22,533 nucleotides of DNA, from contig DAIRET010000027.1 in the NCBI GenBank assembly GCA_036795455.1, forward strand, positions 1 to 22,533. Direction: 5' to 3'. Made by a program: the position numbers and the translations under genes. Shown one piece after another: positions 15,179 to 22,533 of the stretch (its first letter is position 1; the number at the start of each line of letters is the position of its first letter). The notes under the pieces are model-generated. The model was not told the origin of the DNA. It was given only the letters and a program-made list of their open reading frames with translations, and did not search any database. Origin of the DNA: DAIRET01 sp036795455 (GTDB lineage Bacteria; Bacteroidota; Ignavibacteria; Ignavibacteriales; Ignavibacteriaceae).

Positions 15179-15637
15179 ATGAACTTAATTGAAAAGCAGA
15201 TAATAAACCTCTGCGAAACCGTTGTTCTCGAAAAAGAATTTATGTTTATTGATTTTGTTTTTCGCGGACATAAAAATTTGCAGATAATCGAATTATATAT
15301 CGATAGTGAAAACGGAGTGTCGGTAGAAGATTGCGCCGAAGTTAGCCGTGAAATCAGATCGCGTATCGAAACCGAAAACCTTCTTGAAGGGAATTACAGG
15401 CTTGACGTATCTTCTCCCGGTGTCGAGCGTCCGCTTAAATTTCTTGAACAATATAAAAAACACATAAATAGGAATTTTGATTTGCGTTTTGTTGATCAGG
15501 AAGGAAACGAAAAAAGCATTAAAGGGAAATTATTGAAAATAGAGAGCGACAACCTACTCTTCGCAGCGAAGAATGAAGAGTACTTGATAAGTTTTAACAA
15601 AATTACAAAAGCATTAGTAAATATAAGTTTTTCTTAA
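15179..15637 (+). CDS. rimP: Ribosome maturation factor RimP
   Basis: A 152-residue protein needed for 30S subunit maturation. The signature YRLDVSSPGVERPLK lies at 73-87, and the N-terminal alpha/beta domain contains IELYIDSENGVSVEDCAEVSR-type sequence around residues 37-57, which is typical of the family. The C-terminal part (about 90-150) is the SH3-like domain. Length fits the family. The frame can start at TTG 15167, but the ATG at 15179 gives the normal N-terminus, so I choose it; neither has a strong ribosome site. It is first in the order rimP-nusA-infB-rbfA-truB, conserved across bacteria, with nusA 13 bases downstream. Regulation through the leader hairpin is possible. Confidence 0.95.
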   Translation: MNLIEKQIINLCETVVLEKEFMFIDFVFRGHKNLQIIELYIDSENGVSVEDCAEVSREIRSRIETENLLEGNYRLDVSSPGVERPLKFLEQYKKHINRNFDLRFVDQEGNEKSIKGKLLKIESDNLLFAAKNEEYLISFNKITKALVNISFS

Positions 15638-15650
15638 CGGAGGATTTTAA

Positions 15651-16895
15651 ATGAACCCAGAAATAGTTGATTCATTTGCCCAGATGGCAAAAGAGAAAGG
15701 TATCGATAAAGACGTTCTTACCAACATTGTTGAAGAGATTTTCGGAGTATTGATTAAAAAGAAATACGGTGAAGACGCTAATTTCGACGTTGTTGTAAAC
15801 ATGGACAGAGGCGATATTGAACTTTATCTTGTAAGGGCAGTTGTCGAAGAAGTCGAGAACCCGAATCTTGAAATTTCAATCGACGAATTGAACCGCCGGG
15901 GCAATGAAGAAGAACTTGAAGTGGGTGAAGAATTTGTCGAGGTTCTAAAACTTGAAACATTCGGAAGAAGGTTAATTAACCTGGCAAAACAAAGTTTGAA
16001 CCAGAGAATCCGTGAACTGGAAAAAGATATTATCTATAACGAATACAAAGAACTTGAAGGTGAAATAGTAATCGGGGACATTTACCAGATAAGAAAACAC
16101 GATATACTTGTAAACCATAACAAAAACGAATTACTGCTTCCCCGAACAGAACAAATTCCTTTTGAAAGATATAGAAAAGGAGATACGGTACGTGCAATAG
16201 TAAAGGAAGTTAATAAAGCACCTACGGGTCCGCAGGTTGTAATTTCAAGAACCGATAACTTATTTTTACAACGGTTGTTCGAGATTGAAATTCCTGAAAT
16301 CTACGATGGTGTTATTGAAATAAAAGGAATTGCACGCGAACCCGGCGAAAGAGCTAAAGTTAGCGTTGAATCGCAGGATAAAAGAATTGATGCCGTGGGT
16401 GCATGCGTCGGAATGAAAGGGGTCAGAATTCACGCTATCGTAAGAGAATTGAACAACGAGAACATAGACGTTGTGAATTTTTCCAATGATGATAAAGTGC
16501 TTATTCAAAGAGCATTGGCACCCGGTAAAATTAAAAAAATTGAAATCAACCCGGAAGAAAGAAAAGCAACTGTTTATGCGGACAGCGACCAGGCTTCGCA
16601 GCTAGTAGGTAGAAATGGCGTTAATATAAGACTCGCTATGAAACTTACGGGTTATTACATTGACCTTATCCGCGAAGAAAAACCGCTTGAAGAGTATGAA
16701 GACGATATTGAGCTTATCGATTTAAGGGATGACCTTGGCGAAGAGATCTACCAGGTGCTTATTAATAACCGTTTCGATACCGCCGTAGAAGTATTACAAG
16801 CCGGTGAAGCAAAATTGAAAGAAATACCGGAACTTGACGAAGAGAAAGTTAAAGAAATAATCGAGATAATTAAATCACAATTTGAAGAAGAATAA
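15651..16895 (+). CDS. nusA: Transcription elongation/termination factor NusA
   Basis: A 414-residue NusA, which binds RNA polymerase near the RNA exit channel and modulates pausing, intrinsic termination and antitermination. In order: N-terminal polymerase-binding domain (1 to about 130), S1 domain (about 136-200, GDTVRAIVKEV, PQVVISRT), KH1 with GMKG at 254-257, and KH2 with GRNG at 320-323. A helix-hairpin-helix-like tail (about 352-410, with VEVLQAGEAKLKEIPELDEEKV) replaces the two long acidic repeats of the E. coli protein, as in many other phyla. A strong ribosome site, GGAGG, precedes the ATG by 7 bases. It follows rimP by 13 bases and precedes infB by 9. As a termination factor it might act on the hairpin in its own operon leader. 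Confidence 0.97.
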   Translation: MNPEIVDSFAQMAKEKGIDKDVLTNIVEEIFGVLIKKKYGEDANFDVVVNMDRGDIELYLVRAVVEEVENPNLEISIDELNRRGNEEELEVGEEFVEVLKLETFGRRLINLAKQSLNQRIRELEKDIIYNEYKELEGEIVIGDIYQIRKHDILVNHNKNELLLPRTEQIPFERYRKGDTVRAIVKEVNKAPTGPQVVISRTDNLFLQRLFEIEIPEIYDGVIEIKGIAREPGERAKVSVESQDKRIDAVGACVGMKGVRIHAIVRELNNENIDVVNFSNDDKVLIQRALAPGKIKKIEINPEERKATVYADSDQASQLVGRNGVNIRLAMKLTGYYIDLIREEKPLEEYEDDIELIDLRDDLGEEIYQVLINNRFDTAVEVLQAGEAKLKEIPELDEEKVKEIIEIIKSQFEEE

Positions 16896-16904
16896 TTTCT
16901 GTTT

Positions 16905-19580
16905 ATGGAAGAATCTAAAGATAAAAAGAAACGAATTTATAAATTAGCAGCAGAATACAACTTGTCTGCCGATCAGCTAATGGCACTCCTGCAAAAGAAG
17001 GGATATGAAGTTAAAACCCATATGTCCCTTGTTACTGCCGAAATGCTGGACGAAATCCAGAAGCATTTTAAAAAGGATATTGAAAAGGCTGAAAAGCATA
17101 AAAAGAAAGTTGACGAATTCAAGAAAAAGTTAGCTAAAGAACAGCCGAAGGAAGAGAAGAAAGCTGCCCCTGTGGTAGAAATTCCTCAACCCGAACCTGT
17201 TGAACCGGCTGCAAAACCTGAAGTCGTTGAGATTCCTCCAGTAGAACCGGAAATTAAAATTGAAGAAGAAACCCCGGCAGAAGAAGCTGAAGCTCCTGTA
17301 GTTGAAGAAACAGTTGAAGAGAAAGAAATTCCTTCAAAAGAAGTTGAAGAGCCGGTAGTTGAGAAAAAAGAACAAGAAGAAATTCAAACAACCGAACCTG
17401 TTGCCGAAGTAAAAGAAACCGCTCCACCGGCAGAACCCGCTGTGGAAGTAACGGAAGAGCAGACAAAGAAAAAAGGTTTAACTGTTTTAGGAAAAATCGA
17501 CCTTAAAACCGGCAAACCTATTGTAGACAATGCTCCTTCGAAAGATGAAAAACCTGCTGAAAAAGATAAGGTAATTAAAAAGAGGAAAAAGAAACCGAAA
17601 GCAAAGAAAAAAGGTGAGGCGGCACCGGAAGAAGCCGTTCCGGTTAAGAAAAGACAAAAAATAAAGAAATTTGAAATCGACCAGAAAGAAGTTGAAGAAA
17701 CAATAAGAAAAACTCTTCTTAGTATGGAAGAAGCTCCGCTTTCTTCGAGGGCGATAGTCAGAAAGAAAAAGAAAAAAGAGAGATTAGAAGAAGAAATAAA
17801 AAACCAGGAGAGACGCGAATTAGAAAAAAAACGTTTACACGTTACTGAATTTATTGCCGTAAGCGAGCTTGCAAACTTGATGGAAGTACCGGTTGGGGAA
17901 GTAATATCTAAATGTATTTCTCTCGGATTAATGGTGTCAATCAATCAACGACTTGACATAGACACAATAACCCTGGTTGCCGATGAATACGGTTTTGAAA
18001 TAGAACTTGAAAAAGAATATACTTCAGAGATTCTTGAAGATACTCAAGATTCCGTGGAAACACTTGTTTTTCGCTCCCCCGTTGTAACAATAATGGGGCA
18101 CGTTGATCATGGTAAAACCTCGTTGCTGGATTATATAAGAAGAGCAAACGTGGTTGCAGGCGAATACGGTGGAATTACACAGCACATCGGGGCTTACAAA
18201 GTTGATGTAGGGAACAATAAACAGATAACGTTCCTTGATACACCGGGACACGAAGCATTTACGGCAATGCGTGCAAGGGGTGCTCAGGTTACGGATATTG
18301 TTATACTTATTGTTGCAGCAGATGACGCAGTGATGCCGCAAACTGTTGAAGCAATTAGCCACGCACAAGCGGCTAATGTGCCGATAATAGTTGCGATTAA
18401 TAAAATCGACAAACCGGGCGCTAATATTGAAAAGATTAAACAACAGCTTGCAGAAAGAAAAGTACTTGTTGAAGATTGGGGAGGCAAGTATCAATGCGTA
18501 GAAGTTTCCGCAAAAGCGGGGATAAACATTGACGTACTGCTTGAAAAAATTCTTCTCGAAGCCGAGTTGATGGACCTTAAAGCAAATCCTGATAGAAGCG
18601 CAAGAGGTATTGTAATAGAATCCGAGCTTGACAAAGGAAGAGGCATTACATCCACAATTTTAGTACAAAAAGGAACATTAAGGGTGGGTGATTCGTTTGT
18701 TGCCGGAATCCATCACGGACGCGTTAGAGCAATGTTCGATGAAAGAAATAAAAAAGTATTCGAAGCTCCACCTGCAACACCTGTTCTTGTACTCGGGTTT
18801 GAAGGTGCTCCCCAGGCGGGTGATGTATTTATTGTTGTCGGTGGCGAACGCGAAGCGCGTGAAATCGCTTTAAAACGCCAGCAGCTAAAAAGAGAACAGG
18901 ACCAAAAACAGATTCATCATATTACTCTTGATGAAATATCGAAACAGATAAGCATCGGCGGAGTAAAAGAACTTCCGGTTATTGTAAAAGGAGACGTTGA
19001 CGGCTCGGTAGAAGCATTGGCTGATTCTTTGATGAAACTCTCAACCGAAGAAGTAATTGTACGTGTTATCCATCGCGGCGTGGGCGCTATATCGGAAGGC
19101 GACGTTCTACTTGCAGCGGCTTCTAATGCCATCATTATCGGATTTCATGTCCGTCCGAATATTAATGCCAGGAAACTTGCTGAAAACCAAAAAGTTGATA
19201 TTCGTCTTTACAACATAATCTACGATGCGATTAAAGAAGTTAAATCGGCACTCGAAGGTTTACTATCGCCTATTATTTCCGAAGAAATTACAGCAACAGT
19301 AGACGTAAGAGATACGTTTAAAATTCCGAAAATCGGAACAATCGCAGGTTGTTACGTTTTGGAAGGAAAGATAACGAGAAACAATAAAGTTAGACTTGTC
19401 CGAAACGGTATAGTAATTCTTGACGGATCAATCCTTGCCCTTAAGAGATTCAAAGACGATGTTCGTGAAGTAGATGCCGGTTATGAATGCGGTATCAGTA
19501 TTGCAAACTTCAACGATATCAAAGTCGGTGATATAATAGAGGGTTATAAATTGATTGAAACTAAGAAAAAATTAGATTAA
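16905..19580 (+). CDS. infB: Translation initiation factor IF-2
   Basis: An 891-residue GTPase that brings initiator tRNA to the 30S subunit and promotes subunit joining. Residues about 8-55 form an N-terminal IF2N-like module (IYKLAAEYNLSADQLMALL). Residues about 60-300 are a low-complexity Glu/Pro/Val then Lys-rich linker. A second IF2N module follows at about 313-360. The G domain has G1 GHVDHGKT (398-405), G3 DTPGH (445-449) and G4 NKID (499-502), with ITQHIGAY as switch region. The remaining beta-barrel and C-terminal domains are complete, including GVGAISEGDVLLA and the final C2 domain. No strong Shine-Dalgarno lies before the ATG, which starts 9 bases after nusA. The long linker is normal for IF-2 in this group. 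Confidence 0.98.
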   Translation: MEESKDKKKRIYKLAAEYNLSADQLMALLQKKGYEVKTHMSLVTAEMLDEIQKHFKKDIEKAEKHKKKVDEFKKKLAKEQPKEEKKAAPVVEIPQPEPVEPAAKPEVVEIPPVEPEIKIEEETPAEEAEAPVVEETVEEKEIPSKEVEEPVVEKKEQEEIQTTEPVAEVKETAPPAEPAVEVTEEQTKKKGLTVLGKIDLKTGKPIVDNAPSKDEKPAEKDKVIKKRKKKPKAKKKGEAAPEEAVPVKKRQKIKKFEIDQKEVEETIRKTLLSMEEAPLSSRAIVRKKKKKERLEEEIKNQERRELEKKRLHVTEFIAVSELANLMEVPVGEVISKCISLGLMVSINQRLDIDTITLVADEYGFEIELEKEYTSEILEDTQDSVETLVFRSPVVTIMGHVDHGKTSLLDYIRRANVVAGEYGGITQHIGAYKVDVGNNKQITFLDTPGHEAFTAMRARGAQVTDIVILIVAADDAVMPQTVEAISHAQAANVPIIVAINKIDKPGANIEKIKQQLAERKVLVEDWGGKYQCVEVSAKAGINIDVLLEKILLEAELMDLKANPDRSARGIVIESELDKGRGITSTILVQKGTLRVGDSFVAGIHHGRVRAMFDERNKKVFEAPPATPVLVLGFEGAPQAGDVFIVVGGEREAREIALKRQQLKREQDQKQIHHITLDEISKQISIGGVKELPVIVKGDVDGSVEALADSLMKLSTEEVIVRVIHRGVGAISEGDVLLAAASNAIIIGFHVRPNINARKLAENQKVDIRLYNIIYDAIKEVKSALEGLLSPIISEEITATVDVRDTFKIPKIGTIAGCYVLEGKITRNNKVRLVRNGIVILDGSILALKRFKDDVREVDAGYECGISIANFNDIKVGDIIEGYKLIETKKKLD

Positions 19581-19640
19581 CTTTCAACCGGAATATAATT
19601 TAATACAGGGGTGTTTCAGTAATTGAAAGGGTGGTGAACC

Positions 19641-19985
19641 ATGTCATATAGATTAGAAAAAATATCGAACCTTATCAAACACGAAGTAAGTTTGATATTT
19701 CTACATAAACTGCAAGATCCTGCACTCGGGATTATTACAGTTACTAACGTTAAAGTTAGCCCCGACCTCAAAATCGCCAAAATCTATCTATCGATACTTG
19801 AACGCGAAAAAAGAGATACAGCTATGGAAAAAGTAACATCGTTAACAGGAATGATAAGGAGTGAATTAGCTTCGCGTATTAGAATGAAGTTTATTCCCGA
19901 ACTGAAATTCTTTCTTGACGATACGATTGACTATGTAGAAAAGATTGAAGGACTGCTGAAAAAAATTCACGAGAATGATAACTAA
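19641..19985 (+). CDS. rbfA: 30S ribosome-binding factor RbfA
   Basis: A 114-residue KH-fold protein that binds immature 30S particles and helps process the 5' end of 16S rRNA, especially in the cold. It has the family start (YRLEKISNLIKHEVSLIF), the conserved LQDPALGIITVTNVKVSPDL segment (23-42), the IAKIYLSI strand and the closing SRIRMKFIPELKFFLDD block (78-94). Length fits the family. The ATG is preceded by GGGTGGTG, a fair ribosome site. There are 60 bases between infB and this gene without a visible terminator. Its end overlaps truB by 11 bases, consistent with coupled translation. Confidence 0.96.
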   Translation: MSYRLEKISNLIKHEVSLIFLHKLQDPALGIITVTNVKVSPDLKIAKIYLSILEREKRDTAMEKVTSLTGMIRSELASRIRMKFIPELKFFLDDTIDYVEKIEGLLKKIHENDN

Positions 19986-20682
19986 AGAAATTTCCGACCT
20001 TTCAGGGTTCGATTTTACTAAAGGTGAAGCAATCTTATTTGATAAACCTTTAAGGTGGACTTCTTTCAAGGTTGTACATAAAGTAAGGAAAGCTACCGCT
20101 GTTAAAAAGGTGGGGCATGCAGGAACATTAGACCCGCTTGCCACAGGGCTGTTGATTCTTTGTACAGGAAAATTAACAAAACAGATTGATTCCTTTCAAG
20201 CACTCACAAAAACCTATACCGGGACTATCACACTCGGTAAAAGGACTTTATCAATGGATTCCGAAACCGAAGCGGTTGAAGAAAAACCGTATGATCACAT
20301 CACGATAAATGATATAATGGAAATTCGGGATAAATTTGTCGGAGAAATTTTACAAATCCCGCCAATGTATTCGGCTGTAAATTTTCAGGGTAAAAAATTA
20401 TACGAGTATGCACGTAAAGGGAAAACGGTGGCAAGAGAAGCTCGCCCGGTTTTTATCGATGAATTCAAAATCTTAAATTACGCTCCGCCTGAAGTCTTGT
20501 TTGAAATTACATGTTCGAAGGGAACTTATATACGCGTTATCGCTGATGATTTCGGTAATCTGCTTGGATGCGGTGCATATCTAAGCAGCCTTAGAAGAAC
20601 ACGAATAGGAGATTATTCCGTGGATGATGCGTTTGAAGTGAGGGATTTCGTGGCTCTTATTGAAAAAAACTTGCAGGTGTAA
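19975..20682 (+). CDS. truB: tRNA pseudouridine(55) synthase TruB
   Basis: A 235-residue enzyme that converts U55 of the T-arm of tRNAs to pseudouridine. The catalytic motif VGHAGTLDPLATGLL (46-60) places the nucleophile at D53. FDKPLRWTSF (22-31), TYTGTITLGKRTLSMD and IPPMYSAVNFQGKKLYEYAR-type sequence in the middle, and GTYIRVIADDFG near the end are all family hallmarks. The protein is shorter than E. coli TruB (314 residues) because the C-terminal PUA-type domain is missing, as is common in Bacteroidota-related lineages. The ATG lies within the end of rbfA (11-base overlap). It is the last gene of the conserved operon; the usual ribF or rpsO does not follow here. Confidence 0.96.
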   Translation: MITKEISDLSGFDFTKGEAILFDKPLRWTSFKVVHKVRKATAVKKVGHAGTLDPLATGLLILCTGKLTKQIDSFQALTKTYTGTITLGKRTLSMDSETEAVEEKPYDHITINDIMEIRDKFVGEILQIPPMYSAVNFQGKKLYEYARKGKTVAREARPVFIDEFKILNYAPPEVLFEITCSKGTYIRVIADDFGNLLGCGAYLSSLRRTRIGDYSVDDAFEVRDFVALIEKNLQV

Positions 20683-20744
20683 TTATTTTTATGTTATTTT
20701 AACCGGTAGTGAATTCACTTATTAGCAAAACAGTCTACTTTATT

Positions 20745-21344
20745 ATGAAAAATTTTATTATAACGGTTTTGGTTTTTCTTTTAACAGCGGTATGTGTAAT
20801 ACCTCAAGAAAGCGGTGCATTGAAAAATCTTCAAGATGAGTTTAGAAATGTTGAAGATATTTCAGCAGATTTTAAACAGTTTAACAACGGGAAATTATCT
20901 CTTTCAGGTAAGCTTCTTTACAAAAAGAGCAACAAACTTCGTTTGGAACTTAAAAACGCTGTAATCATTTCCAACGGTAAAGACAATTGGAACTATAGTA
21001 AAAAAGATAAAAAAGTAGTGATAAGCGATCATGATGAAAGCAGCCCGGGAGTTTTTTCACTCGAAAAATTCATTTACGATTATCCCTCCCACTGCAATAT
21101 AACCGAATCCAACGAAAACAGCTCTATTATTGTTAATCTGAAACCGAAAGGGAGCGATCTTAACTTTTCAAATGCAAAGTTATACCCCGACAGCGAAAAC
21201 TTTATCAAGAAATTGATAATTAGCGACATGGACAATAACCAATACTTAATTGAATTTTCTAACCTCAAGGTAAATTCGGGTATTGCTGACGATAAGTTTA
21301 ACTTTGTGCCCCCGGAAGGAACTAAAGTAATTGATCTCCGGTAA
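20745..21344 (+). CDS. lolA: Outer-membrane lipoprotein carrier protein LolA
   Basis: A periplasmic chaperone that takes lipoproteins from the LolCDE complex to the outer membrane. From the ATG at 20745 it has 199 residues. Residues 1 to about 22 form a signal peptide (MKNFIITVLVFLLTAVCVIP). The mature part begins with the typical LKNLQDEFRNVEDISADFKQ-type helix and KLSLSGKLLYKKSNKLRLEL beta strands (LolA half-barrel), and ends with FNFVPPEGTKVIDLR, the family's closing signature. The frame also opens at GTG 20709, but that adds 12 residues before a complete signal peptide, so ATG 20745 is better. No strong ribosome site. The gene is 62 bases after truB without a visible terminator and its end overlaps the next gene by 14 bases. 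LolB is generally absent in this group, so delivery at the outer membrane is unclear. Confidence 0.88.
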   Translation: MKNFIITVLVFLLTAVCVIPQESGALKNLQDEFRNVEDISADFKQFNNGKLSLSGKLLYKKSNKLRLELKNAVIISNGKDNWNYSKKDKKVVISDHDESSPGVFSLEKFIYDYPSHCNITESNENSSIIVNLKPKGSDLNFSNAKLYPDSENFIKKLIISDMDNNQYLIEFSNLKVNSGIADDKFNFVPPEGTKVIDLR

Positions 21345-22389
21345 GACTTTGAAGAAAGTTACTTTCAAAGAAATTGCCGGGTACCTTTTTTCACTTGGGC
21401 TGGCTGCGGGATTTCTTTATATCGCCTTGTATAATGTGGACTCCGAAAGTCTATTTGAAATTATTAAAAGCGCTTCGATTCCATGGATAATTGTATTTGC
21501 ATTTCTAACTTTATTTGCGCATTATCTTAGGGCTTTAAGATGGCAGATAATCCTCTCTTCCGTAAAGAAAGAGAGTTCCACTTTTAATATGTTCGGTGCA
21601 TTGTTGATCGGTTACGGAATGAACAACGTGATTCCGCGTCTCGGGGAGATTTCCCGCGCTGTTGCTGCCGGTTATTCCGAGAATATTTCACGTTCTTCCG
21701 TATTCGGTACAATAATAGTAGAAAGAATTATCGACATCGTCTTCTTCGGAATCTCCGTAGTGATAGCTTCACTCCTATACAATGGGAATATGTATACCGA
21801 ATTTCCCTGGCTGAAAACAACGATCTTGATAGGTGCGGTATTAATTTTAATTTCAATTTTACTGCTTATCCTTGCAATAAGGTTCAAAGAAAAATTTAAT
21901 GCGGTTATACGTTTTATAATAGGACACATATCAAGTAAAGCAGGGGAAAAACTTTCTTCAATATTTGAAAAAATGACTTTCGGATTTTCAAGTTTGAAAG
22001 GTGTAAAAAACTATCTTCTCGTTTTCTCTTTAAGTGTTTGTATGATGCTTGTGTATGCAGCTACTTCGTATGTGGGGCTATTTTCATTGGGAATGGAACA
22101 GATAAAAGAGGTCGATTTTTCAACTGCATGGATAATAATGAGTTTGAGTTCAATAGGGGTGATGATTCCTACTCCGGGCGGAATAGGCTCGTACCACACG
22201 ATTACCAAATCAGTTCTTGTTTCGCTATTCGGCTTTTCAATTGCAATCAGTGCTGCATATGCCATACTAACTCACGGCATATCATACATTTTACATATAA
22301 TTACGGCTATCGTGTTTTTCTTTGTATTTAAAAAGAAATTTCCGAGAGCAAATAAAAATTTACTTGTCGGGTTAAATGATAATGAATAA
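21331..22389 (+). CDS. Lysylphosphatidylglycerol synthase TM-domain family membrane protein (flippase-like)
   Basis: A 352-residue integral membrane protein of the COG0392/AglD/MprF N-terminal-domain family, thought to flip or transport lipids or lipid-linked molecules. It has about eight hydrophobic helices, and the family motifs NNVIPRLGEISRA (98-110), VERIID (130-135) and PTPGGIGSYH (280-289). The synthase domain found in full MprF is absent, so amino-acyl-lipid synthesis is not expected. The start is TTG at 21331, with AAGGA about 10 bases upstream, overlapping lolA by 14 bases; TTG 21349 is an alternative. No ATG fits the N-terminus. The C-terminus is basic and probably cytoplasmic. The following gene begins inside its last codons. 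Its real substrate is unknown; proximity to lolA suggests envelope biogenesis. Confidence 0.85.
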   Translation: MISGKTLKKVTFKEIAGYLFSLGLAAGFLYIALYNVDSESLFEIIKSASIPWIIVFAFLTLFAHYLRALRWQIILSSVKKESSTFNMFGALLIGYGMNNVIPRLGEISRAVAAGYSENISRSSVFGTIIVERIIDIVFFGISVVIASLLYNGNMYTEFPWLKTTILIGAVLILISILLLILAIRFKEKFNAVIRFIIGHISSKAGEKLSSIFEKMTFGFSSLKGVKNYLLVFSLSVCMMLVYAATSYVGLFSLGMEQIKEVDFSTAWIIMSLSSIGVMIPTPGGIGSYHTITKSVLVSLFGFSIAISAAYAILTHGISYILHIITAIVFFFVFKKKFPRANKNLLVGLNDNE

Positions 22390-22533
22390 ACAAAAAATCA
22401 CTTTGCTGTTCCTGTTACTAACTGTTAATGTTTTTGCTCAATATGAATTCAGAGCAAGTATGGGATTGAATTTTTCGGCTATGCCTTCCGTAAAAGATTA
22501 TATTAATGAAAATTTTGCCGGGGCAAACCAGTT
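22382..22533 (+). CDS. Exported protein, probably outer-membrane barrel (partial, cut by window end)
   Basis: Only the first 50 codons are present. Residues 1-19 form a signal peptide (LLFLLLTVNVFA) with a likely cut before Q20. The mature start YEFRASMGLNFSAMPS resembles the first strand of outer-membrane beta-barrel proteins of the Bacteroidota type. The ATG lies 8 bases inside the end of the flippase-like gene, so translation is probably coupled. Too little is visible to name a family. Confidence 0.7.
   Translation, partial: MNKQKITLLFLLLTVNVFAQYEFRASMGLNFSAMPSVKDYINENFAGANQ

Noticed and set aside
17150..17470. Apparent Glu/Pro/Val repeats in infB, considered as a tandem repeat
   Set aside because: They are irregular low-complexity coding sequence normal for the IF-2 linker, not a DNA repeat unit.
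17384..17944. Long antisense reading frame within infB (186 codons)
   Set aside because: It is the Ser/Phe-rich shadow of the Glu/Lys-rich IF-2 linker and has no independent gene features.
20709..20744. GTG start for LolA
   Set aside because: It would place 12 residues before a complete signal peptide and has no ribosome site.

Overview
The window looks like chromosomal DNA from a low-GC member of the Bacteroidota/Chlorobi/Ignavibacteriota group, most likely an Ignavibacteria-type organism (inference, no phylogeny run). Three things point there. The gene cut off at the left edge ends in a type IX secretion (T9SS) sorting domain of the YPNPFNP / VYDILGKEI / GMYIYKL type. Several exported proteins have short signal peptides ending in A-Q or G-Q and look like outer-membrane barrels. 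The best promoters read as TTG-N19/20-TAnnTTTG, the Bacteroidetes-type -33/-7 architecture.

Layout. 1-1677: the end of a T9SS cargo gene (+), a bidirectional terminator, a Trm112-family gene (-) and an exported barrel-like protein of unknown function (-) with its own terminator. 1678-1982: a 305-base divergent intergenic region. 1983-6128: a plus-strand group of a secreted GH20 hexosaminidase, an overlapping small membrane protein, a short-chain dehydrogenase and an unrecognised 110-aa protein. A hairpin follows at 6171-6190 between convergent genes. 6262-10201: a compact minus-strand operon read from the right: two-domain GT2 glycosyltransferase, DUF4922/HIT-like nucleotidyl-sugar phosphorylase-like protein, NUDIX hydrolase, exported isoaspartyl peptidase. 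It is led by a strong promoter match at 10250-10280. 10356-11725: a minus-strand pair of a small outer-membrane barrel and a DUF2461 protein, coupled by a 4-base overlap. 11807-14950: an AddB-like PD-(D/E)XK nuclease with four iron-sulfur cysteines and no AddA partner in view.

15179-20682 is the conserved translation/transcription operon rimP-nusA-infB-rbfA-truB. These genes act in 30S maturation, transcript elongation and termination control, translation initiation, cold-sensitive 30S maturation, and tRNA psi55 formation. A good promoter lies upstream (15020-15050), and only about a dozen bases beyond it is a terminator-like hairpin. This is the most interesting regulatory feature of the window. 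The same strand continues into lolA (lipoprotein carrier), a lysylphosphatidylglycerol-synthase-type membrane protein (flippase-like) and the start of an exported protein cut by the right edge.

Most of the window is ordinary housekeeping or envelope DNA. I see no tRNA, rRNA, CRISPR array, insertion sequence, phage gene or defence system. The best candidates for something not fully described are the GT2/DUF4922/NUDIX operon and the rimP-operon leader.
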